A program made the position numbers and the translations under genes. This document shows, one piece after another, positions 1 through 5,208 of a stretch of 5,208 nt of DNA. Source of the stretch: an uncultured Eubacteriales bacterium (lineage in GTDB: Bacteria > Bacillota > Clostridia > Christensenellales > UBA1242); the NCBI GenBank assembly GCA_958420145.1, contig CATZIR010000054.1:1-5208 (forward strand), written 5' to 3'. Within the stretch, counting starts at the first letter, position 1, and every line of letters begins with the position of its first letter. A model generated the notes under the pieces. That model did no database searches and was not told the origin of the DNA. It worked only from the letters and a program-made list of their open reading frames with translations.

Positions 1-1
1 C

Positions 2-1645
2 GACCCTATGGCTATGCACAAAAAAATGGCAAAGGTTATGGACAAGTGCATTGAACAAATACACAAAATTTGGTCTATGGCAAGAAGTGGAAAGCAAAGC
101 GAATATGTGCCTTTCCCAATGATAATTTTGCGAACACCAAAAGGCTGGACAGGACCAAAGGTTGTTAATGGTAAGCCTGTAGAAGGTAGTTTTAGAGCAC
201 ACCAAATTCCACTTGCAATCGAAAACGATGAAGAACTTAAAATGCTCGAAGAATGGCTACTAAGTTACAAGCCAGACGAACTATTTGACGAAAACTATAA
301 ATTAAAGTCTATTATTGCAGAAATTTTGCCAAAAGGTGAAAAGAGAATGTCGGCTTCTAAGTTTGCTAATGGTGGACTACTCAAAAAGCCACTTGTAACC
401 CCAAACATAGACGACTATGCAGTCAAATTTACAGGTCACGGCACAGTTTTTGCTCAAGATATGCTAGAACTTGGTGGCTATGTTAGAGACTTGTTTGTCC
501 TAAACAAGAAAAATAATAACTACAGATTTTTTAGTCCAGACGAAGCAATGAGCAACAGACTCAACAAGGCTTTTGATGTTGAAAACAGAGTTTTTGAAAG
601 CAAAATTTTGCAAACAGACGAAAAACTAAGCAAAGACGGTCGAATTATGGACTCAATGCTATCGGAACATGTCTGCGAAGGAATGTTAGAAGGTTACTTG
701 CTAACGGGTAGATATGGTATGTTTGCTAGTTACGAAGCATTTGCAACCATCGTTGATAGTATGGTGGCTCAACACGCAAAATGGCTAAAAGTTTGCAACG
801 AAATTTCTTGGCGTGCCCCAATATCATCGCTAAACCTAATTTTAACATCTAACATCTGGCAACAAGACCACAATGGCTTTACTCATCAAGACCCAAGTTT
901 TCTAGACCATATTGCTAACAAAAAGGCAGATGTTGCTAGAATATACCTTCCAGCAGACACAAACTGCTTATTATCTTGCTACGACCACTGTGTAAAGAGT
1001 GAAAACTATGTTAATGTGATTATTGCTTCTAAAAGACCATCATATCAGTGGTTAACAATGGACGAAGCAAAAGTTCACTGCAAAAAAGGTGCAAGCGAAT
1101 GGGAATGGGCAGGACTAAATGACACAAAAAATCCAGACCTAGTTATAGCGTGCTGTGGCGATACTCCAACACTAGAAGCACTTGCTAGCATAAAACTAAT
1201 CAAACACTATCTTCCAAAACTTAATGTTAGATTTGTCAATGTTGTAGACCTTATGAAACTAATAGACAGCGAATCTCACCCACATGGTCTAACTCATGAA
1301 GAATACGACAATCTTTTCACACTCGACAAGCCTATCGTTTTCGCTTTCCATGGCTATCCACAACTAATTCACCAACTAACCTATAACCGTCATAACAGCA
1401 ATATTCACGTTGCAGGTTATAGAGAAGAAGGCACAATCACAACTCCATTTGATATGAGAGTTAGAAACCACCTTGATAGATACCATTTGGTTTTGAAGGC
1501 TCTAAGATATCTAGATATAGATAGCAAAACAAAACTAAAGATAGAAAAGGAACTCAATGAAAAACTAGCCAAACACTACGACTATATTAGAGAGTATGGC
1601 GTTGATATGCCAGAAATTGAAAATTGGTCTTGGAATAAGGACTAA
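2..1645 (+). CDS. xfp: Phosphoketolase (xylulose-5-P/fructose-6-P), 5'-truncated by window edge
   Basis: This is the C-terminal part of a thiamine-diphosphate enzyme that uses phosphate to split xylulose 5-phosphate (or fructose 6-phosphate) into acetyl phosphate plus glyceraldehyde 3-phosphate (or erythrose 4-phosphate), in the cytosolic phosphoketolase pathway. The frame is open to the left edge, so the ATG at 8 is internal. The family is about 790-820 residues, so roughly 255-260 residues are missing, including the N-terminal active-site histidines and the diphosphate-binding GDG region. Counting from the Met at base 8, family hallmarks are TPKGWTGPK (43-51; Lys45), FRAHQIP (62-68; His65), SPDE..SNR (176-184), LSEHVCEG (218-225; Glu220, the expected cofactor-activating Glu), Tyr242, QDHNGFTHQDP (286-296; Gln286, Asn289, His293) and the Lys342 of ASKRP. 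From memory these match bifidobacterial K300, H320, R442, E479, Y501, Q546, N549, H553 and K605, so the visible half looks catalytically intact. The C-terminal domain is complete and ends at a TAA. The promoter lies outside the window. Confidence 0.96.
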   Translation, partial: DPMAMHKKMAKVMDKCIEQIHKIWSMARSGKQSEYVPFPMIILRTPKGWTGPKVVNGKPVEGSFRAHQIPLAIENDEELKMLEEWLLSYKPDELFDENYKLKSIIAEILPKGEKRMSASKFANGGLLKKPLVTPNIDDYAVKFTGHGTVFAQDMLELGGYVRDLFVLNKKNNNYRFFSPDEAMSNRLNKAFDVENRVFESKILQTDEKLSKDGRIMDSMLSEHVCEGMLEGYLLTGRYGMFASYEAFATIVDSMVAQHAKWLKVCNEISWRAPISSLNLILTSNIWQQDHNGFTHQDPSFLDHIANKKADVARIYLPADTNCLLSCYDHCVKSENYVNVIIASKRPSYQWLTMDEAKVHCKKGASEWEWAGLNDTKNPDLVIACCGDTPTLEALASIKLIKHYLPKLNVRFVNVVDLMKLIDSESHPHGLTHEEYDNLFTLDKPIVFAFHGYPQLIHQLTYNRHNSNIHVAGYREEGTITTPFDMRVRNHLDRYHLVLKALRYLDIDSKTKLKIEKELNEKLAKHYDYIREYGVDMPEIENWSWNKD

Positions 1646-1658
1646 AAGTGTTTAGAAC

Positions 1659-1686
1659 TCTAACTTATTGCAAACAATAAGTTAGA
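1659..1686 (+). terminator. 12-bp hairpin after xfp, no U-tract
   Basis: A perfect inverted repeat begins 13 bases after the xfp stop: TCTAACTTATTG (1659-1670), loop CAAA, CAATAAGTTAGA (1675-1686). No T-run follows on the + strand, and none is reached on the - strand, so it is not a canonical intrinsic terminator. It could protect the xfp mRNA 3' end from exonucleases or work together with the T-run-bearing inverted repeat about 60 bases downstream. The structure is certain from sequence; the role is inferred. Confidence 0.4.
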
Positions 1687-1730
1687 TATGAAAGCAAAAA
1701 ATGGTAACCTAAAATTTCCACAAAAAAATC

Positions 1731-1749
1731 AAAAATTTTTTAAAAAATT
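1731..1749 (+). promoter_or_regulatory. A/T-tract region, possible UP element of the clpB promoter
   Basis: Consecutive A5, T6, A6 and TT tracts lie just upstream of the clpB -35 box, and 1734-1749 (AATTTTTTAAAAAATT) is a perfect 16-base palindrome. Its position, about 50-65 bases before the predicted transcription start, fits contact with the RNA polymerase alpha C-terminal domains. The tracts would also bend DNA. The genome is AT-rich, so function is inferred from position only. Confidence 0.35.
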
Positions 1750-1780
1750 AGCACTCTCCACTTGACAGTGCTAATTTTTT
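1742..1780 (+). terminator. Extended CIRCE inverted repeat, possible bidirectional terminator
   Basis: The CIRCE arms extend outward into matching A6 and T6 tracts, giving a perfect 14-bp inverted repeat: AAAAAATTAGCACT (1742-1755), 11-base loop, AGTGCTAATTTTTT (1767-1780). In RNA read through from xfp this is a hairpin ending in six U. The opposite strand gives the same shape. It is the only hairpin with a T-run between xfp and clpB, so it is the best candidate for the xfp transcript end. Only three G-C pairs support the stem, so it may be weak. Confidence 0.45.
1748..1774 (+). promoter_or_regulatory. CIRCE operator (HrcA binding site) of clpB
   Basis: TTAGCACTC (1748-1756), a 9-base spacer and CAGTGCTAA (1766-1774) match the CIRCE consensus TTAGCACTC-N9-GAGTGCTAA at 17 of 18 arm positions, with the canonical spacing. 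CIRCE is bound by the repressor HrcA, whose activity depends on GroEL, so clpB should be repressed in normal growth and released under protein-folding stress. The operator covers the -35 box and part of the spacer of the clpB promoter, which fits repression by blocking polymerase. The single mismatch (C at 1766) is part of the -35 hexamer. No tandem CtsR heptads are visible nearby. Confidence 0.93.
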
Positions 1781-1790
1781 GTCCTATAAT
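1762..1790 (+). promoter_or_regulatory. Sigma-A-type promoter of clpB
   Basis: The -35 box TTGACA (1762-1767) and -10 box TATAAT (1785-1790) are both perfect consensus and are separated by the optimal 17 bases. Transcription is expected to start near 1797, giving a leader of about 30 bases before the clpB ATG. Such a strong core promoter fits a heat-shock gene held down by a repressor, here through the overlapping CIRCE. Confidence 0.92.
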
Positions 1791-1810
1791 GTTGAGCGAA
1801 AAAATCAAAA

Positions 1811-1819
1811 GGGGGGGGG
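1811..1819 (+). promoter_or_regulatory. G9 tract acting as clpB ribosome binding site
   Basis: Nine consecutive G, preceded by AAAA, end eight bases before the clpB ATG at 1828. This is the only Shine-Dalgarno-like sequence there and it fixes the start. It is unusual: a normal site would be AGGAGG-like, and a G run pairs with the 16S 3' end only through several G-U wobbles. Its role as the initiation site follows from position. Confidence 0.75.
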
Positions 1820-1827
1820 TAAAAAAT

Positions 1828-4407
1828 ATGAACTTTGAAAAAATAACACAAAAAAGTGCAGAGATACTAAATAACTCTCAAAGTTTTGCTTTAGAACATG
1901 GCAACCAAGAGATTACTAGTCTGCACATACTATATTCATTAATTAATGACGAAGATTGTCTTATCTATCAAATACTAAAAGACCTTAACATCAACATAGA
2001 TAATCTAAAAAACGATGTTCTAAACGAAATTAATAAGTTGCCAAAAATTAGCCCACTTAGTCAGTCATACCTAAGTGCTAATTTGGATCAAATGTTGTCG
2101 CTTAGCGAAAACATCGCAAAACAAATGAAAGACGAGTTTGTATCGGTGGAACATATCTTTTTAGCAATGCTAGAAAAGGGCGACAAAGACACAAAGAAAA
2201 TTCTAGATAAAAACGGAATTACCAAAGACTTGTTCATCAAGGAACTTGCCAGCGTTCGTGGTAATACAACTGTTACAACCGACAATCCAGAAGGCACATA
2301 CAATGCGCTAAAAAAATATGGCACAGACCTTGTGGAACTTGCTAGAAAAAACAAGATAGACCCAGTTATTGGCAGAGATAGTGAAATTCGAGATACAATA
2401 ATGATTCTATCTCGAAAAACAAAAAATAACCCAGTGCTAATTGGTGAAGCAGGTGTTGGTAAAACTGCGATTGTCGAAGGTCTTGCTCAAAGAATCGTCA
2501 ACGGCGATGTGCCAACCAACCTAAAAAACAGAACAATCTTTTCGCTAGATATGGGCGCACTTGTTTCGGGTGCCAAATATCGTGGCGAGTTTGAAGAAAG
2601 ATTAAAATCTGTTCTAAACGAAGTTAAAAAGAGCGATGGTAAAATAATTTTGTTTATCGATGAACTTCATACAATCGTTGGCGCTGGTAAAACCGAAGGC
2701 GCTATGGACGCAGGCAACTTGCTAAAACCTATGCTTGCTAGGGGCGAACTTCACTGTATAGGTGCAACAACTCTAAACGAATATCACAAGTATATCGAAA
2801 AAGACCCAGCACTAGAGCGTAGATTCCAAACTGTGTTAGTTAATGAACCAACTGTTGCCGACACCATTGCTATTCTTCGTGGTCTAAAAGAAAGATACGA
2901 AGTATACCACGGTGTTAAAATTAGCGACAGTGCATTAATTAATGCTGCAGTTTTGTCTAACAGATATATAACCGATAGATTCTTGCCAGACAAGGCAATA
3001 GACCTAGTTGATGAAGCGTGTGCAATCGTCAAAACCGAAATTGACTCTATGCCAACCGAAATGGACGAGATTAGACACAAGATGATTCAACTTCAAATCG
3101 AGGAAACTGCACTAAAAAAAGAAACCGACAAACTATCTTTGTCACACCTAGCAGATATTCAAAAAGAACTTGCCGAACTTCAAGACAAGTTTAATCAAAT
3201 GAACGCTAAGTTAAAGAAAGAAAAGGAAAACATCAACAAGGTTCAACTCATCAAAGAGCAAATTTCACAGGTTAATGCCGAGATTGAAAGAGCGCAAAGA
3301 GAGTATGACCTAAACCGTGCTGCCGAACTAAAATACACTAAACTTATTAGTTTGCAAAAAGACCTAGAAAACGCAGAAAAACTTGTAGAGGGCGAAAAGA
3401 ACGGTATTTTGCAAAGCAAGGTAACCGACGAAGAAATTAGGCAAGTTGTTTCTAAGTGGACAGGTATTCCAGTTAGCAATCTAAAAGAGAGCGAAAGAGA
3501 AAAAATTCTAAGACTTCCAGAAATTTTGCATAATCGTGTCGTAGGTCAAGACGAAGCAGTCGCAAAAGTTTCTAATGCAATTTTGCGTTCTAGGGCAGGT
3601 ATTCAAGACCCAAACAGGCCACTTGGCTCTTTCTTATTTCTAGGACCAACAGGTGTGGGCAAAACGGAATTATCTAAAACACTTTGTCAGGCTTTGTTTG
3701 ACGATGAGAAAAATCTAATCAGACTCGATATGAGCGAGTATATGGAAAAGTTCTCAGTGTCTAGATTAATCGGTGCGCCTCCAGGCTATGTTGGCTACGA
3801 AGAAGGCGGACAACTAACCGAAGCAGTTAGAAGAAAGCCTTATTCCGTAGTGTTGTTCGACGAAATCGAAAAGGCTCACCCAGATGTATTTAATGTTCTA
3901 CTTCAAATTCTTGATGATGGTAGAATTACAGATTCGATGGGCAAAACTGTCGATTTCAAAAACACAATCATAATTCTAACAAGCAACCTTGGGGCAGACA
4001 TAATTTTACAAGACATAGAAAAAAATCACAAGATTACTGATGAGGCTAGAGAAACCATTAAATCTGTTTTGAAAGCACATTTTAGACCAGAATTTTTGAA
4101 TAGACTCGACGACATTATCGTTTTTAAGCCACTTCAAAAAAATCAAATTTCTAAGATTGTTGATTTGCTATTAACAAAACTTAGCGACAGACTAAAAGAC
4201 CAACAAATCACTCTAAAAATTACCGATAGTGCCAAAGACTATATCATTCAAAATGGCTACGACGAAGCATATGGTGCTAGACCATTAAAACGATTTATTC
4301 AAGACACAGTCGAAACATTAGTTGCTAGAAAACTTCTAAGCGACGAAGTGGAAAGCGGAAGCACTTTAACCATAGACGCTCAAAATGGAGAAATAGTTGT
4401 TAAGTAA
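1828..4407 (+). CDS. clpB: ClpB-type AAA+ protein disaggregase
   Basis: ClpB is a cytosolic hexameric ATPase that threads aggregated proteins through its pore, working with DnaK/DnaJ/GrpE. From the ATG at 1828 the product has 859 residues, close to E. coli ClpB (857). The N domain (about 1-145) carries two Clp N repeats. AAA1 has Walker A GEAGVGKT (206-213), pore motif AKYRGEF with Tyr251, Walker B ILFIDE (Glu279) and arginines 331-332. A full coiled-coil middle domain (about 395-525) separates ClpB from ClpA and from the shorter ClpC. AAA2 has Walker A GPTGVGKT (606-613), Walker B VLFDE (Glu679), pore loop GYVGYEEGG (Tyr654), FRPEFLNR (752-759) and sensor-2 GARPLKR (816-822). No ClpP-docking IGF/IGL loop is seen, so it should not feed a protease. 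All key ATPase residues are present. The frame extends upstream to a TTG at 1762 and an ATG at 1789, but these fall inside the -35 and -10 boxes. Expression is predicted from the CIRCE-controlled promoter as a single-gene unit. Confidence 0.98.
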   Translation: MNFEKITQKSAEILNNSQSFALEHGNQEITSLHILYSLINDEDCLIYQILKDLNINIDNLKNDVLNEINKLPKISPLSQSYLSANLDQMLSLSENIAKQMKDEFVSVEHIFLAMLEKGDKDTKKILDKNGITKDLFIKELASVRGNTTVTTDNPEGTYNALKKYGTDLVELARKNKIDPVIGRDSEIRDTIMILSRKTKNNPVLIGEAGVGKTAIVEGLAQRIVNGDVPTNLKNRTIFSLDMGALVSGAKYRGEFEERLKSVLNEVKKSDGKIILFIDELHTIVGAGKTEGAMDAGNLLKPMLARGELHCIGATTLNEYHKYIEKDPALERRFQTVLVNEPTVADTIAILRGLKERYEVYHGVKISDSALINAAVLSNRYITDRFLPDKAIDLVDEACAIVKTEIDSMPTEMDEIRHKMIQLQIEETALKKETDKLSLSHLADIQKELAELQDKFNQMNAKLKKEKENINKVQLIKEQISQVNAEIERAQREYDLNRAAELKYTKLISLQKDLENAEKLVEGEKNGILQSKVTDEEIRQVVSKWTGIPVSNLKESEREKILRLPEILHNRVVGQDEAVAKVSNAILRSRAGIQDPNRPLGSFLFLGPTGVGKTELSKTLCQALFDDEKNLIRLDMSEYMEKFSVSRLIGAPPGYVGYEEGGQLTEAVRRKPYSVVLFDEIEKAHPDVFNVLLQILDDGRITDSMGKTVDFKNTIIILTSNLGADIILQDIEKNHKITDEARETIKSVLKAHFRPEFLNRLDDIIVFKPLQKNQISKIVDLLLTKLSDRLKDQQITLKITDSAKDYIIQNGYDEAYGARPLKRFIQDTVETLVARKLLSDEVESGSTLTIDAQNGEIVVK

Positions 4408-4460
4408 AATATCAGTTATTTCACTGTATAATACAATTTTAATGATACAAAATATCAACA

Positions 4461-4496
4461 AAAAAGTCATCATAAAAAATGGTGACTTTTTGTTTT
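4461..4496 (+). terminator. Intrinsic terminator downstream of clpB
   Basis: AAAAAGTCATC (4461-4471) pairs with GGTGACTTTTT (4481-4491) across a 9-base A-rich loop, forming an 11-bp stem with one G-U wobble. The descending arm runs into TTTTTGTTTT, and A-tract/T-tract symmetry means it may also act on the other strand. It starts 53 bases after the clpB stop and should end the clpB transcript before the next promoter. Confidence 0.75.
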
Positions 4497-4572
4497 CTAC
4501 TGCTGGTAGAGTTGATCAAAAATATTCTACGTAGCCTATCTTTTTTGTATATACCAAAAATATTTAAGTAGA

Positions 4573-4601
4573 TTGTTAATTTTTTGATTTGGTCATATAA
4601 T
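4573..4601 (+). promoter_or_regulatory. Promoter of the degV-family gene
   Basis: TTGTTA (4573-4578, four of six matches to TTGACA) and a perfect TATAAT (4596-4601) are separated by exactly 17 bases. Initiation would fall near 4608, about 17 bases before the start codon, so the leader would be very short. Lying beyond the clpB terminator, it makes this gene a separate transcription unit. Confidence 0.72.
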
Positions 4602-4613
4602 AACATTGTTTTA

Positions 4614-4622
4614 AGGGAGAGG
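4614..4622 (+). promoter_or_regulatory. Ribosome binding site of the degV-family gene
   Basis: The purine run AGGGAGAGG precedes the ATG at 4625. Its AGGGAG part ends five bases before the start. It supports this ATG as the start over later in-frame ATGs such as codon 29. Confidence 0.8.
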
Positions 4623-4624
4623 AA

Positions 4625-5208
4625 ATGAAGAATTTTATAATCAGTGTAGAAAGTGCTTGTGATTTAGATGAAGCTACAATAAAAGAAAATAATATAAAAG
4701 TTTGCCCAATGGAATTTACGATTAATGATGAAACAATTTTATCGAGCAACAAGGATTTTTCATCTAAAATGATTGTAGATTCATTAAAGAAAGGAGCAAA
4801 CATAAAGACCTCGCAAATTAATGAATATATGGCAGAAGAATACCTAAACAGTTTACTAAAAGAAGGTATGGACATTTTGCACATAAGTTTTTCTAGTGCA
4901 ATGAGTAACACAGTTAATAACTTTATTAATGTTGCTAAAAGGCTAAACGAAAATAGTGCTAATAAAGTGTATGTGGTTGATTCGCTTTGCCAATCAGGTG
5001 GGGTAGGACTGCTTGTTAAAATGTTAATTGACGAAATCAACTTGGGCAAGATAGATAGTGCCGAAGAAGCAAGAAAGTATGTTGAAAGTGTTAAACTCAA
5101 CATAGCGCATGTTTTTACGGTCGACAACCTAAAATTTTTAGCTAAGAGTGGTAGAGTTAGAACACCTATTGCACTCATTGGAAATTTGCTTCAAATAAAG
5201 CCTATACT
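4625..5208 (+). CDS. DegV/FakB-family fatty-acid-binding protein, 3'-truncated by window edge
   Basis: The frame opens at ATG 4625 and runs without a stop to the window edge: 194 codons plus two bases. DegV proteins are about 280-290 residues, so roughly 90 C-terminal residues are missing. Family landmarks are the N-terminal strand and turn FIISVESACDL (4-14), NIKVCPMEF (23-31), KTSQ (61-64), the HISFSSAMSNT segment (86-96), VYVVDSLCQSGGVG (115-128), VFTVDNLKFLAKSGRV (163-178) and LIGNLLQIKPI (184-194). DegV/FakB proteins bind a fatty acid in a buried pocket; FakB members present it to the kinase FakA for phosphorylation in membrane lipid synthesis. Thr62 and Ser94 sit where FakB contacts the fatty-acid carboxylate (inference from memory of the FakB fold). 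No signal peptide or membrane segment is seen, so it should be cytosolic. Whether it is a true FakB depends on the missing C-terminal half and on a fakA elsewhere. The DS of the usual N-terminal TDS motif reads ES here. Confidence 0.93.
   Translation, partial: MKNFIISVESACDLDEATIKENNIKVCPMEFTINDETILSSNKDFSSKMIVDSLKKGANIKTSQINEYMAEEYLNSLLKEGMDILHISFSSAMSNTVNNFINVAKRLNENSANKVYVVDSLCQSGGVGLLVKMLIDEINLGKIDSAEEARKYVESVKLNIAHVFTVDNLKFLAKSGRVRTPIALIGNLLQIKPI

Noticed and set aside
8..10. ATG at 8 as the true xfp start
   Set aside because: The frame is open to the left edge, no ribosome site is possible in seven bases, and the first residues already match the interior of phosphoketolases.
1762..1827. 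Upstream in-frame TTG (1762) and ATG (1789) as clpB starts
   Set aside because: They lie inside the -35 and -10 boxes, upstream of the predicted transcription start, and lack ribosome sites. The N-terminal homology to ClpB begins at the ATG at 1828.
2088..3479. Three antisense frames of 78-98 codons within clpB (2088-2354, 2784-3080, 3243-3479)
   Set aside because: They lie opposite conserved ClpB coding sequence and are Ser/Leu-rich shadows without supporting signals.
4427..4432. TATAAT soon after the clpB stop, possibly starting a small RNA that ends at the 4461-4496 terminator
   Set aside because: No -35 box lies at 16-18 bases upstream (the nearest, TTGTTA at 4397-4402, is 24 away) and no proper extended -10 is present. 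A lone TATAAT is expected often in AT-rich DNA.
4442..4534. 30-codon frame between clpB and the DegV gene
   Set aside because: It has no ribosome site, spans the intrinsic terminator stem and resembles no known peptide.
4496..4546. TCTAC/GTAGA repeats and the CTACGTAG palindrome before a T6 run, as a second terminator or attenuator
   Set aside because: The stems are only about five base pairs with several alternative partners, the T-run is not adjacent to a stable stem, and this region lies upstream of the DegV promoter.
4576..5178. Antisense 200-codon open frame, hydrophobic-looking
   Set aside because: It is a shadow of the DegV-family gene. Its Ser/Leu-rich composition is what the antisense of such a gene gives, and it has no recognisable domain.

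Overview
The window reads as AT-rich chromosomal DNA, with all genes on the + strand and codons strongly biased to A/T endings. The standard genetic code works throughout: Trp is TGG and the two visible stops are TAA. A CIRCE heat-shock operator, a sigma-A promoter with consensus boxes, strong purine-rich ribosome binding sites, a phosphoketolase and a DegV-family protein together suggest a low-GC member of the Bacillota, probably fermentative. That placement is inference; no rRNA or other marker is present to fix it.

Layout. (1) Bases 2-1645 hold the C-terminal two thirds of a xylulose-5-phosphate/fructose-6-phosphate phosphoketolase (xfp), which enters from the left edge. (2) The 182-base gap 1646-1827 is dense in signals. 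It has a 12-bp hairpin just after the xfp stop, a long A/T-tract palindrome, a CIRCE operator overlapping a TTGACA-N17-TATAAT promoter, and a G9 tract that serves as the ribosome binding site of the next gene. (3) Bases 1828-4407 encode a complete 859-residue ClpB disaggregase with N domain, two AAA+ modules and middle domain. (4) The 217-base gap 4408-4624 holds a likely intrinsic terminator for clpB and a separate promoter. (5) From 4625 to the right edge runs the first 194 residues of a DegV/FakB-type fatty-acid-binding protein, cut off by the window end.

The three genes look like three separate transcription units rather than one operon: central carbon catabolism, HrcA-controlled protein quality control, and fatty-acid handling. 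The most interesting part is the xfp-clpB junction. There one inverted repeat appears to act as heat-shock operator, to contain the -35 box, and to have the shape of a bidirectional terminator, while a hypermutable-looking G9 tract sits in the clpB translation initiation region. I found no mobile element, CRISPR array, RNA gene or clearly new multi-gene system.
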